Assembly: GCA_017464025.1 (NCBI GenBank)
Contig: JAFUEI010000071.1
Coordinates: 1 to 64,000 of the forward strand
Reading direction: 5' to 3'
DNA length: 64,000 nt
DNA from: Paludibacteraceae bacterium
Lineage (GTDB): Bacteria; Bacteroidota; Bacteroidia; Bacteroidales; Paludibacteraceae
Below, piece after piece: positions 53,570 through 61,708 of the stretch. The notes below the pieces were generated by a model. The model searched no databases. It had not been told where the DNA came from and saw only the letters and a list, made by a program, of their open reading frames with translations. Every line of letters begins with the position of its first letter. Position 1 is the first letter of the stretch. The translations under genes and the position numbers were made by a program.

Positions 53570-54394
53570 ATGAAACACCGAGTCCGCACATTGTTACTTC
53601 TTATGCAGGTGAGCATTACGGTTTGTTCCCCGCTGATGCTCCGCGCAGAGGAGACGCAGAGGCTACAGGAGCGTCAGACAACGGAGACCACCCTGCAGCT
53701 GCGCACCGACTTCACTTATACCTGCCCGCTGCATCCAAAGGTGTCGATGGTATTGTTTGAAGACCTGCGTTTAGACCTGCTTCCCTTCGCCCCGCAGACG
53801 GTGTTTGACCTGTCGCTCACGTCGGTGAGTGTGGTATATGCCCCCATCCCCCAACTGAAGCTGACGGGCGGCTACATGCTGAAGATTCACGGTGCGTCAT
53901 CGGCCAACACCTTCCGGGAGTTTTACAGCAAGCCTGTCAACTATATCCGCCACCGCGCATACGCAAGCGTCACCGGCATCTGGAAACCCGGGCACTGGAC
54001 ACTCAGTCTGCGCGAGCAGGCCTTGTGTGACATGCGCTTCGACGAGATAAACCTCTATACCGCCAACCGCTACCACTTCACGCTGCGGCACTATCTCTGC
54101 GTCCAATACAACTTCCCAAAGCCGCATCTCACTCCTTACGTATGGACGGAAGCGGGCAATACGCTGAATGCAAAGGCGGCCGTGCATCCCGCGCACAAGC
54201 AGTACCTGACCTGCTGGCGCACGGCGGCCGGTCTAAAATGGAAGATAGCGCCGGAGAAGCATTGCGGCACCCTCAACTTCTTCTACCGCTACGACTGGGG
54301 TTGCACCCGCTCGGCCGTCATCACGAAGGATCACCACATCTACACGCGCCACCTCAAGCACGAGCACGCCATCGGCATCGGCTATGAGCTGTAA
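53570..54394 (+). CDS. DUF2490-like outer-membrane beta-barrel protein
   Basis: This 274-aa protein has a signal peptide (about 1-25) followed by alternating strands typical of a small beta barrel (LQLRTDFTY, VFDLSLTSVSVVYAP, YHFTLRHYLCVQYNF) and a terminal GYEL. The pattern resembles DUF2490 proteins, whose function is not known. The start at 53570 follows the promoter; upstream in-frame codons would precede it. The 3' end overlaps the convergent recX by 13 bp. Confidence 0.68.
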   Translation: MKHRVRTLLLLMQVSITVCSPLMLRAEETQRLQERQTTETTLQLRTDFTYTCPLHPKVSMVLFEDLRLDLLPFAPQTVFDLSLTSVSVVYAPIPQLKLTGGYMLKIHGASSANTFREFYSKPVNYIRHRAYASVTGIWKPGHWTLSLREQALCDMRFDEINLYTANRYHFTLRHYLCVQYNFPKPHLTPYVWTEAGNTLNAKAAVHPAHKQYLTCWRTAAGLKWKIAPEKHCGTLNFFYRYDWGCTRSAVITKDHHIYTRHLKHEHAIGIGYEL

Positions 54395-54828
54395 GACAAC
54401 TCCTGCAGGATTTCCTCGTAGGTGAAGCCTCGCTGGAGGCAGAAACGGATGGTGCGGTCGCGGTCGGAGACGCCATAGCGGGCGACAGCACGGCGGAGAG
54501 CCTCGCGGTAAAGACCGTCATCTGTCTCTTCGAGTGCCTTATCAATTTCTTTTTCAGGCAACTGCTTCATGAGGAGCATCATGCGAATCTTCACGCGCCC
54601 CCACCCCTGATAAGCCACCTTGTCGTGCACGAAAGCACGGCAATAGCGGGCATCGCTGAGGAAAGACTCGTCGTAGAGACGGCGAATGATGCTGTCGGAC
54701 TGCGCGGCATCAGCACAGCCCCATTGGCGGAGTTTGAGACGCACGTCGGCGGCACAGCGCTCGGCCTGCGCGCAATAGGCTGTGGCACGCGGCAGCCATT
54801 CGTCGGGAGTATATTGTTTGTTCGGCAT
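54382..54828 (-). CDS. recX: RecX regulatory protein
   Basis: This 148-aa protein modulates RecA filaments. It is made of three-helix repeats with DESFLSDARYCRAFVHDK, GWGRVKIRMML and the final RGFTYEEILQEL. The start at 54828 (MPNKQYTP) is preferred to one 11 codons upstream. It lies downstream of prmC in the same direction, an arrangement common in Bacteroidales. recA is not in the window. Confidence 0.88.
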   Translation of the reverse strand: MPNKQYTPDEWLPRATAYCAQAERCAADVRLKLRQWGCADAAQSDSIIRRLYDESFLSDARYCRAFVHDKVAYQGWGRVKIRMMLLMKQLPEKEIDKALEETDDGLYREALRRAVARYGVSDRDRTIRFCLQRGFTYEEILQELSYSS

Positions 54829-54868
54829 AGGCAGGGAGATGAAAGCGGAATCACCCGCCAATCACCCG

Positions 54869-55789
54869 CTAATCACCCGCTCTTTCCTGCATGGAAGACG
54901 AAAGAAAGATGCGAGAGAAATGCGGGGAAGAAGACGGTGAAATAGCAGTAATATAGCGATTGTTATCATAGATATCGCGAGAGAGGACTGGGTTGGGAAA
55001 GCCGAGCGAGCGGAGCAGACTGAGGGTGGCGGAGCCCTGGAGTTGGCTTATCTCGAAGAAGAGCGCCGGTGCGGCATGCTGACTGGCGATGGCACGATAG
55101 AAGCGGAGCGGGTCGGCATCGGGCACAAAGAGCGCCAGCGCGGGCTCGAAACGGAGCACACGCTCCTGCATGGAGGCTTTCTCTCTCTCCATGACATAGG
55201 GGGGATTGGAGACGATAATGTCGGCCTCGGGGAGAGACTCCGCCAATACGTCGCAGCGGAAGAAGCGGACATCTGTACGGTTGGCCTCCGCATTCTGACG
55301 CGCCACGGCGAGAGCGGGCTCAGAGACATCGCAAGCCGACACCTGCCAACGGGGATGCCGATGCTTGAGAGCGATGGCGATACAGCCGCTGCCGGTGCAT
55401 ACATCAAGGACGCGGAGGGGAGACGCGGGGGAGGTATCGAAAGAGGATGAGGATGAGGAGTTGACGGCAGCCTCGACAAGAGGAATGAGTCCCCACGTCT
55501 CGGGGCGGGGGATGAGGGTGTCGGGCGTGACCCGAAGCGTCAGTCCGCCCCACTCCACCGAGCCAAGAACATACTGCAGAGGCTCGCCGCGACGCAGCCG
55601 CCGGAGCAGGATTTCCAGATTCGGATAATTATTCGTAATTTTGTCCCCCGATAGCGCATCTGCCAGAAGCAGCCGTGTGCGGTCGAGCCCGCTGACCTGC
55701 TCCGCCACGGCGAAAGCGGTGTCGCACAACTCCTCCGGCGGGACGGCACCGGCGAGAGCCGAGGTGATATAGGGGATGAGCGGATGCAT
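54869..55789 (-). CDS. prmC: Release factor glutamine methyltransferase
   Basis: This 306-aa SAM-dependent enzyme methylates the Gln of the GGQ loop in release factors RF1 and RF2. Signatures are the N-terminal LRRGEPLQYVLG, IPRPETW, the SAM site VLDVCTGSGCIAIAL and the catalytic NPPY (about 195-198). An extra Ser-rich stretch (NSSSSSSFDTSP, about 111-122) sits before the SAM site, and the C-terminal tail is also Ser-rich. ribD is divergent. Confidence 0.93.
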   Translation of the reverse strand: MHPLIPYITSALAGAVPPEELCDTAFAVAEQVSGLDRTRLLLADALSGDKITNNYPNLEILLRRLRRGEPLQYVLGSVEWGGLTLRVTPDTLIPRPETWGLIPLVEAAVNSSSSSSFDTSPASPLRVLDVCTGSGCIAIALKHRHPRWQVSACDVSEPALAVARQNAEANRTDVRFFRCDVLAESLPEADIIVSNPPYVMEREKASMQERVLRFEPALALFVPDADPLRFYRAIASQHAAPALFFEISQLQGSATLSLLRSLGFPNPVLSRDIYDNNRYITAISPSSSPHFSRIFLSSSMQERAGD

Positions 55790-55820
55790 GCACTATCAGT
55801 TGGTGACTGAAAGGGGCATG

Positions 55821-55828
55821 CAAAGATA
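55821..55828 (-). promoter_or_regulatory. prmC -7 box
   Basis: On the minus strand TATCTTTG (55821-55828), 31 nt before the start codon. The best TTG upstream has 22-nt spacing, so the -33 part is weak. Confidence 0.5.
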
Positions 55829-55846
55829 CAACAAAAAAACGAAACG

Positions 55847-56875
55847 ATGACAACTGACGAGAAATACATGCGCCGATGCCTTGATCTGGCCCGTCTCGGA
55901 GCGTATTATGTCGCCCCGAATCCGATGGTGGGAGCCGTATTGGTGCGGGCCGACGGTCTCATCATCGGCGAGGGGTTTCATCAGCACTACGGGGGTCCGC
56001 ATGCGGAGGTGGAATGTCTGCGCGATGTTGAGGCATCGGCATGTGCGGGACAAAACACGACGCTGTATGTCAGTTTAGAGCCTTGCAGCCACTGGGGGAA
56101 GACGCCTCCCTGCGCCGACCTGATTGTCAGCCGCAGCCGCGAACTCGGTATCCGCCGCGTGGTGGCAGGCTGCACAGACCCCAATCCGCAGGTGGCGGGC
56201 CGGGGAATAGAGATACTGCGGGCGGCCGGCATAGAGGTGACGGCGGGCGTGCTGGAGCAGGAATGCAGAGAACTGAACAAACGCTTCTTCTGCCTGCAGG
56301 AGAAAAAGCGGCCTTACGTAACCCTTAAATGGGCGCAGAGCGCGGACGGATACATCGACGGGCCGCGCACAAACGGGGAGAAGAAGCCCGTGGTAATATC
56401 CAACGACCTGACCAAACAGCTCGTGCACAAACTGCGGGCGGAGAATATGGCCATCCTGATAGGCAGCGGCACGGCCCTGATGGACAACCCACGCCTGATG
56501 ACGACCCACTGGAGCGGGCGCAACCCGATACGGGTATTGCTTGACCGCCGCGGGCGGGTGCCGCACGACTATAACATCTTCTCGAAAGAGGCGCAAACTA
56601 TTGTGCTGTACGAAGAGCAGAACTGGCAGGAAGCCGTGGCACGATTGGGGGAGACAGGCATCCACTCGGTGCTTGTGGAAGGCGGGGCGACGTTGCTGAA
56701 CCATATCCTGCAGACAGGAATCTGGGACGAGATGCATGTTGAGGTCAACCCACATCAAAAGCTCGGCGGGGGCACATCGGCACCGGCCGTCAGTCTGCCG
56801 CCGGAACCTGTGGCCGTGGTAGGGGGTAATCTGTTGTATGAGAGACGAAATGGCAGGTTTGGCGGTTTGGTCTAA
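55847..56875 (+). CDS. ribD: Bifunctional riboflavin deaminase/reductase
   Basis: This 342-aa enzyme catalyses the second and third steps of riboflavin synthesis. The N-terminal deaminase has HAEVECL (about 50-56) and the zinc motif PCSHWGKTPPCADLI (about 75-89). The C-terminal reductase (about 150-342) has VTLKWAQSADG and EGGATLLN. Length and order are standard for RibD. The promoter of the next gene lies at its 3' end. Confidence 0.95.
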   Translation: MTTDEKYMRRCLDLARLGAYYVAPNPMVGAVLVRADGLIIGEGFHQHYGGPHAEVECLRDVEASACAGQNTTLYVSLEPCSHWGKTPPCADLIVSRSRELGIRRVVAGCTDPNPQVAGRGIEILRAAGIEVTAGVLEQECRELNKRFFCLQEKKRPYVTLKWAQSADGYIDGPRTNGEKKPVVISNDLTKQLVHKLRAENMAILIGSGTALMDNPRLMTTHWSGRNPIRVLLDRRGRVPHDYNIFSKEAQTIVLYEEQNWQEAVARLGETGIHSVLVEGGATLLNHILQTGIWDEMHVEVNPHQKLGGGTSAPAVSLPPEPVAVVGGNLLYERRNGRFGGLV

Positions 56876-56889
56876 TTTTTGTACTTTTG
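56858..56889 (+). promoter_or_regulatory. Promoter of the outer-membrane biogenesis run
   Basis: TTTG (56858-56861), 20 nt, then TACTTTTG (56882-56889). It begins in the last codons of ribD and precedes the ATG at 56908 by 19 nt. Confidence 0.72.
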
Positions 56890-56907
56890 CCCGATAAAAC
56901 AGATTCT

Positions 56908-57780
56908 ATGAAGAGGATAACAAGAAAGACTATTACACTACTGACAGCCAGTCTGTTGCTTGCTGAACTGATGAGCGGGTGCGAGTTTATACGAAGCTAT
57001 CGGACCGGCGACGCGGTGGCGAGCGCAGGCGGTCAGAAACTATACGAGAGCGACCTGCAACTGCTGACCGCGGGTCTTCACGGCGAAGACAGCATCCGTT
57101 CCGCCGAAGCCTATATCCGCCAATGGGTGACAGAGCAATTAGTCTATGACAAAGCCCGTCGTCATGCCAGCGACGGCAAGCGGATAGAAGCATTGGCGGA
57201 AGACTACCGGCGTTCGCTGTATGTACACGATTATGAAGAGCAATTAGTGCGGGAACGCATGCCGAAATTAGTGGCCCCTGACACTGTGCAGGCGTTTTAC
57301 GACTCGCACAGCGAGCTCTTCACACTGAACGAAAACCTGCTGCAGGGCGTGTTGGTAGTGACCCCGAAAGACGCTCCCGACCAGATGAAGGCCTCGCAGT
57401 GGATATCCCATCTGACGGAAGAGAATCTGGAGCTGTTAGAGAAATACGCATGGCAGTATGCCAGCGGCTACGAACTGTTCACCGACCGCTGGCAGACGCA
57501 GAGCGGCATCCTGATGCTGCTTCCGACTGACAACAACACCCTGAACGCCCTGCTAAAGAAAGAACATCTAATTCAGATGGAAGACTCGACGAATGCCTAC
57601 CTGCTGCGCGTGACCGACATACGCTGGGCGGGTCAGCCGATGCCGATAGAGTATGCGAAACCGGACATCGAGCAACTGATATTGTCGGAGCGCCAGGCCG
57701 GTTTCCTCAAGAAGCAGCGGGAGATGCTGTACAATCAGGCCGTACGGCAGGGGAAGGTGGAAACAAAGGTGAAAGAATGA
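56908..57780 (+). CDS. SurA/PpiC-like lipoprotein without a clear isomerase domain
   Basis: This 290-aa lipoprotein (lipobox LMSGC, Cys25) is a helical protein with SurA N-domain features (GGQKLYESDLQLLT, YIRQWVTEQLVYDKA). The region between 125 and 235 is where a parvulin domain would lie, but the usual parvulin active-site pattern is not evident. It lies 15 bp before the SurA-like gene and probably acts with it as a periplasmic chaperone (inference). Confidence 0.72.
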   Translation: MKRITRKTITLLTASLLLAELMSGCEFIRSYRTGDAVASAGGQKLYESDLQLLTAGLHGEDSIRSAEAYIRQWVTEQLVYDKARRHASDGKRIEALAEDYRRSLYVHDYEEQLVRERMPKLVAPDTVQAFYDSHSELFTLNENLLQGVLVVTPKDAPDQMKASQWISHLTEENLELLEKYAWQYASGYELFTDRWQTQSGILMLLPTDNNTLNALLKKEHLIQMEDSTNAYLLRVTDIRWAGQPMPIEYAKPDIEQLILSERQAGFLKKQREMLYNQAVRQGKVETKVKE

Positions 57781-57795
57781 TGAAGTGAAAGAGCT

Positions 57796-59139
57796 ATGAA
57801 AAAGACCATTACAACAGGCATGCTGCTGCTGATGCTTCTACCGGCACCGGCGCAGCGCGTGATAGACGAAGTGATATGGGTGGTAGGCGACGAAGCGATT
57901 CTGCGCTCGGAGGTGGAAGAAGAGCGTCTCCGTGCCCAATACGAAGGGCAGCAGATATCCGGCGACCCGTACTGCATCATTCCCGAGCAGTTAGCGATAC
58001 AGAAACTCTTTCTGCATCAGGCAGAATTAGACTCGATAGAGGTAGGGGAGAGCACCGTGAAGAATCAGGTGGAGATGCGTTTGAACTACTACATCTCGCA
58101 AATCGGGTCGAAGGAGAAGCTGGAGGAATACTTCCGCAAGCCGATGTCGGAGATGCGCGAGGAAATGATGACATCGGTCCGCAACCAGATGATAATCCAG
58201 CAGATGCAGCAGAAGCTGACGGAGAACGTGAAGTCCACCCCTGCCGAGATACGCCGCTTCTACGACTCGCTTCCTGAAGACAGTCTGCCAACGGTGCCTG
58301 CGCAGGTGGAGGTGCAGATTCTCTCGTTTGAGCCTGCCGTTCCCCGCGAAGAAACGGAGCGTATCAAGAGCCGGTTGAGGGAGTTTTCGGAGCGTGTGAC
58401 GAGTGGCGGCGCGGACTTCGGCATGTTAGCACGCCTGTATTCGGAAGACACGGAGAGTGCAAAGCACGGCGGCGAGTTGGGCTTCGTCGGTCGGGGCCAG
58501 TTAGTGCCGGAGTTTGCGGAAGCGGCGTTCAACCTGAGCGACCCGAAGAAAGTGAGCCGTATCGTTGAGACGGAATACGGCTATCACATCATCCAGCTGA
58601 TAGAGAAGCGCGGGGAGCGCATCAACTGCCGTCATATTCTGCTACGGCCCCGCGTCTCGGCAGACGACAAAGTGAAGGCACTGACACAATTGGACACCAT
58701 CAGCCAGCGTATCAAAGCGGAAGAGCTGACCTTCGAGCAGGCGGTGATACAATATTCGCAGGACAAGAACACAGCGCTGAATGCGGGCTTGATGACCAAC
58801 GAGCAGGACCAGTCGTCGAAGTTTGAATATCAGGCTCTGCCGCCAGAGATAGCCAAGCAGATATACGGCATGGAACCCGGGGACGTGAGTCAGCCGTTCG
58901 TCATGATGGACAGCCACAAGAACAAGGAGATATGCGCCATCGTGAAGCTTCGCCAGAAGTCAGCAACGCACAAGGCCAACCTCACCGACGACTACCAGGT
59001 GATACGCCACCTGTATGAAGATCGTCAGAAGACAAAGCTCATTGACAACTGGATACGCAAGAAACAGCAAGAAACGTACGTAAGCATCTCGCCCGACTGG
59101 CGGGGTTGCGACTGGCAGTACCCGAACTGGGGGAAATAA
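57796..59139 (+). CDS. SurA-like periplasmic peptidyl-prolyl isomerase
   Basis: This 447-aa protein has a signal peptide (about 1-18), a SurA N-terminal chaperone domain (about 20-165) and two parvulin domains (about 170-275 and 280-390). The first has ARLYSEDTESAKHGGELGFVGRGQ (212-235) and the second ASYSQDK-like VIQYSQDKNTALNAG. The C-terminal helix completes the fold. It helps outer-membrane proteins fold. Confidence 0.88.
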   Translation: MKKTITTGMLLLMLLPAPAQRVIDEVIWVVGDEAILRSEVEEERLRAQYEGQQISGDPYCIIPEQLAIQKLFLHQAELDSIEVGESTVKNQVEMRLNYYISQIGSKEKLEEYFRKPMSEMREEMMTSVRNQMIIQQMQQKLTENVKSTPAEIRRFYDSLPEDSLPTVPAQVEVQILSFEPAVPREETERIKSRLREFSERVTSGGADFGMLARLYSEDTESAKHGGELGFVGRGQLVPEFAEAAFNLSDPKKVSRIVETEYGYHIIQLIEKRGERINCRHILLRPRVSADDKVKALTQLDTISQRIKAEELTFEQAVIQYSQDKNTALNAGLMTNEQDQSSKFEYQALPPEIAKQIYGMEPGDVSQPFVMMDSHKNKEICAIVKLRQKSATHKANLTDDYQVIRHLYEDRQKTKLIDNWIRKKQQETYVSISPDWRGCDWQYPNWGK

Positions 59140-59167
59140 CCCCCCTCACTCCCCCCACAGGGGGGAA
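59140..59167. repeat. REP-like hairpin repeat, intergenic copy
   Basis: CCCCCC (59151-59156) pairs with GGGGGG (59160-59165) around ACA, next to CCCCCCTCACT. It resembles the two elements in the GH97 gene and lies between the SurA-like and OstA-like genes. Confidence 0.6.
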
Positions 59168-59199
59168 GATAAAAGAATGACGATGGAAGATAGCGAAGA

Positions 59200-60957
59200 G
59201 TGAAGAATTGCAGATACATAGTGATTGTGCTTCTATGCCTGACAGCGGGCATGCTATGGGCAGAAGAGGTGAAGGATGATAAGGAAGTGAAGGAAGTGAA
59301 GGAGACTCTGATCTATTTGGAGCACTCAGAGACACTGAACTTCGACGAAGAGCGGCACAAGGATGCCCAGCTGCTGAAAGGCAACGTCATCTTCCGGCAC
59401 GACGATGCCCTGATGTATTGCGACAGCGCATGGTTTTACGAGAAGAGCAACTCATTGGACGCTTTCGGGCACGTGAGGTTAGTGCAAGGCGATACGCTGC
59501 AGGGCTTCAGCGACGTATTGTTCTACGACGGGAACACGAAGATGGCCCGTATGCGCCGCCACGTTAAACTTATCCACACGGGTACGACGCTGACTACGGA
59601 CTCGCTCAACTATGACCGGCAGGCCGACTTGGCATGGTACTACACAGGGGGTACCGTGGCCGACTCGCTGAATACGTTGGACTCGCAGTGGGGCCAATAC
59701 ACCCCAGCCACGAAACAGGCTGTCTTCAAGACCAGCGTAAAACTGGTAAACCCCAACTTCGTGCTGACGGCCGACACGCTGAAATACAACACAGAGAGCC
59801 ACATAGCCGACTTAGTAGGTCCGACAGAGATTGTGTATGAAGAGGAGACGACAATCTATTCGACCTTAGGCTGGTACAATACGCAGACGGAAGAGAGCAT
59901 GCTGCTTGAGCGTTCGCAGGTGGTACACACAGACGGCAAACAGATGACGGGGGACACCATCTTCTATGACAAGCAACGGGGTGTAGGCGACATACGTAAA
60001 AACATGGAGATGACCGACAGCGTGCAGCACGTGACACTATACGGACACTTCGGTCTGTTCTACGAGCAGGAGCGCAGGGGCTATGCCACAGACAGTGCGC
60101 TATTGGTTGACTGGAGCGGGGAAGAGAAGATGTATATCCATGCGGACACGCTGTACACGGAAGAGACGGCCTACCGTCTGCCTATCGTGACGGAGCACGA
60201 CAGCGTGCTTGTGGACTCGGTGATGACAGCTCCGGCGCCTGACACGGTGTGGCAAGATACGAGCTACCGTCAGGTGAAGGCGTGGTACGGGGTGCGCATC
60301 TACCGCAAGGATATGCAGGCAGTGTGCGACTCGATGCGCTACGACGGCCGTGACTCGCTGCTATCGCTCTACAAAGAGCCTGTGCTGTGGAGTGACCAGC
60401 AGCAGATGAGTGCCGACTCGGTGACGGTGTTCATCCGAGAAGGCGTAGTGGAGCACCTGCACGGCACAGGGAGGGCCATCGCCATCCAGCAAGACGACGA
60501 CCCGAAGCACTTCAACCAGTTGTCGGGCAAAGAGATACTGGCCTTCCTGCAGGAAGGCGAACTGCGGGAGATACACGTAAACGGGAATGCCGAGACCGTG
60601 TTCTATCCGCATGAAGACGAAAATAGCCCGGATGTGGTGGGCGTGAACAAGACCCAGTCGAGCTACGTAAAACTATACATCCGGAACCAGAAGATAGACC
60701 ACATCCTCTTCACGGCCGCTACCACGGGGACCATGTATCCGTTGGACAAAATCAGCGAGCAGGAAACCCGTTTAGGCGCCTTTTTCTGGGCCGAGGAGCA
60801 ACGTCCGACCGACGAGCGGGACGTGTTCCGCGATGTGAAAAAGGCCGACCGGCCTGCCGATGTGGCCCTCTCCGCCCGAGACGACTCGGAGCCGGAGGAG
60901 ACCGCCGAGCCGAAAGGGAAGGACGGGAAACGACGCAAAACGAACAACAAGAAATAA
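59200..60957 (+). CDS. OstA/LptA-like LPS transport family protein
   Basis: This 585-aa protein with a signal peptide (about 1-21) has OstA/LptA-type beta-jelly-roll repeats: LKGNVIFRHDDALMYCDSAWFYEKSNSLDAFGHVRL (47-82) and later VRIYRKDMQAVCDSMRYDGRDSLLSLYKEPVLW (363-395). Such proteins bridge LPS transfer to the outer membrane. The C-terminal end is low-complexity and charged. The GTG at 59200 is used because the only nearby ATG (59183) hits a stop after 6 codons. Confidence 0.82.
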   Translation: MKNCRYIVIVLLCLTAGMLWAEEVKDDKEVKEVKETLIYLEHSETLNFDEERHKDAQLLKGNVIFRHDDALMYCDSAWFYEKSNSLDAFGHVRLVQGDTLQGFSDVLFYDGNTKMARMRRHVKLIHTGTTLTTDSLNYDRQADLAWYYTGGTVADSLNTLDSQWGQYTPATKQAVFKTSVKLVNPNFVLTADTLKYNTESHIADLVGPTEIVYEEETTIYSTLGWYNTQTEESMLLERSQVVHTDGKQMTGDTIFYDKQRGVGDIRKNMEMTDSVQHVTLYGHFGLFYEQERRGYATDSALLVDWSGEEKMYIHADTLYTEETAYRLPIVTEHDSVLVDSVMTAPAPDTVWQDTSYRQVKAWYGVRIYRKDMQAVCDSMRYDGRDSLLSLYKEPVLWSDQQQMSADSVTVFIREGVVEHLHGTGRAIAIQQDDDPKHFNQLSGKEILAFLQEGELREIHVNGNAETVFYPHEDENSPDVVGVNKTQSSYVKLYIRNQKIDHILFTAATTGTMYPLDKISEQETRLGAFFWAEEQRPTDERDVFRDVKKADRPADVALSARDDSEPEETAEPKGKDGKRRKTNNKK

Positions 60958-60964
60958 AACACCG

Positions 60965-61684
60965 ATGAAACGCAATCTGATTATCCTTATCATCAGTACA
61001 ATCGCCCTGACAGCCATGGGGCAGTCGCAATCAATAGGCTTGCAGGTAGGCTTCTGCGAGCCTCTATTGCGGCAGAACACAGCCAACGATCCGACAAAGA
61101 AGAGCAATGTGCTGAGCATGAACGGCGGCAAGGTAGGCTTCGTATATGATGCAACGCTCGTAAAGGGCTTCGGCTTCTCAATGGCTCTTAACTACGGCTT
61201 CACAGGGCAAAGCGGCAAATGGCAGCAGGTGGGCCCAAGCCTCTACCCCAAGCAGCGTATCAGCTACCAAATGCATACGATAGAACTGCCGATAGACTGG
61301 CAATACAAATTCCAGATAGCCCAGAACACGTGGCTGATAGTGTACACGGGTCCGACCATCCAATACAACTTCCTCTTCAACGAGCACACAAGGCGCCAAG
61401 ACCTTGACCCCGTGACGAAGCGGCCTGTTGATACCGACTTAGGCAAGACCAACCGCTATGCGATTGACAGCGACGGCGACGGGGTACGCGACTACACGCC
61501 GTTGAATATTCTGTGGGGAGTAGGCGCAGGTTTCCAATACAAGAACTACTACCTCAGAGGCGGCTATGACTTCGGCATATACAGCCACTACCGCGACGGT
61601 CGGAACGACACGGGCGACTATGCAAACCACGCCCGCTTCGACCAATGGGGCCTGCGCCTCGGCTGGTATTTCCTGAACTTCTGA
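60965..61684 (+). CDS. Outer-membrane beta-barrel protein
   Basis: This 239-aa protein has a signal peptide (about 1-20) and about eight amphipathic strands ending in LGWYFLNF, the aromatic end of a barrel. It resembles PorT-type or OmpW-like small barrels but I do not recognise a precise family. It starts 7 bp after the OstA-like gene and 24 bp before dnaG. Confidence 0.75.
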   Translation: MKRNLIILIISTIALTAMGQSQSIGLQVGFCEPLLRQNTANDPTKKSNVLSMNGGKVGFVYDATLVKGFGFSMALNYGFTGQSGKWQQVGPSLYPKQRISYQMHTIELPIDWQYKFQIAQNTWLIVYTGPTIQYNFLFNEHTRRQDLDPVTKRPVDTDLGKTNRYAIDSDGDGVRDYTPLNILWGVGAGFQYKNYYLRGGYDFGIYSHYRDGRNDTGDYANHARFDQWGLRLGWYFLNF

Positions 61685-61708
61685 CGACCCGAAAGAAAGA
61701 CGTTCGCC

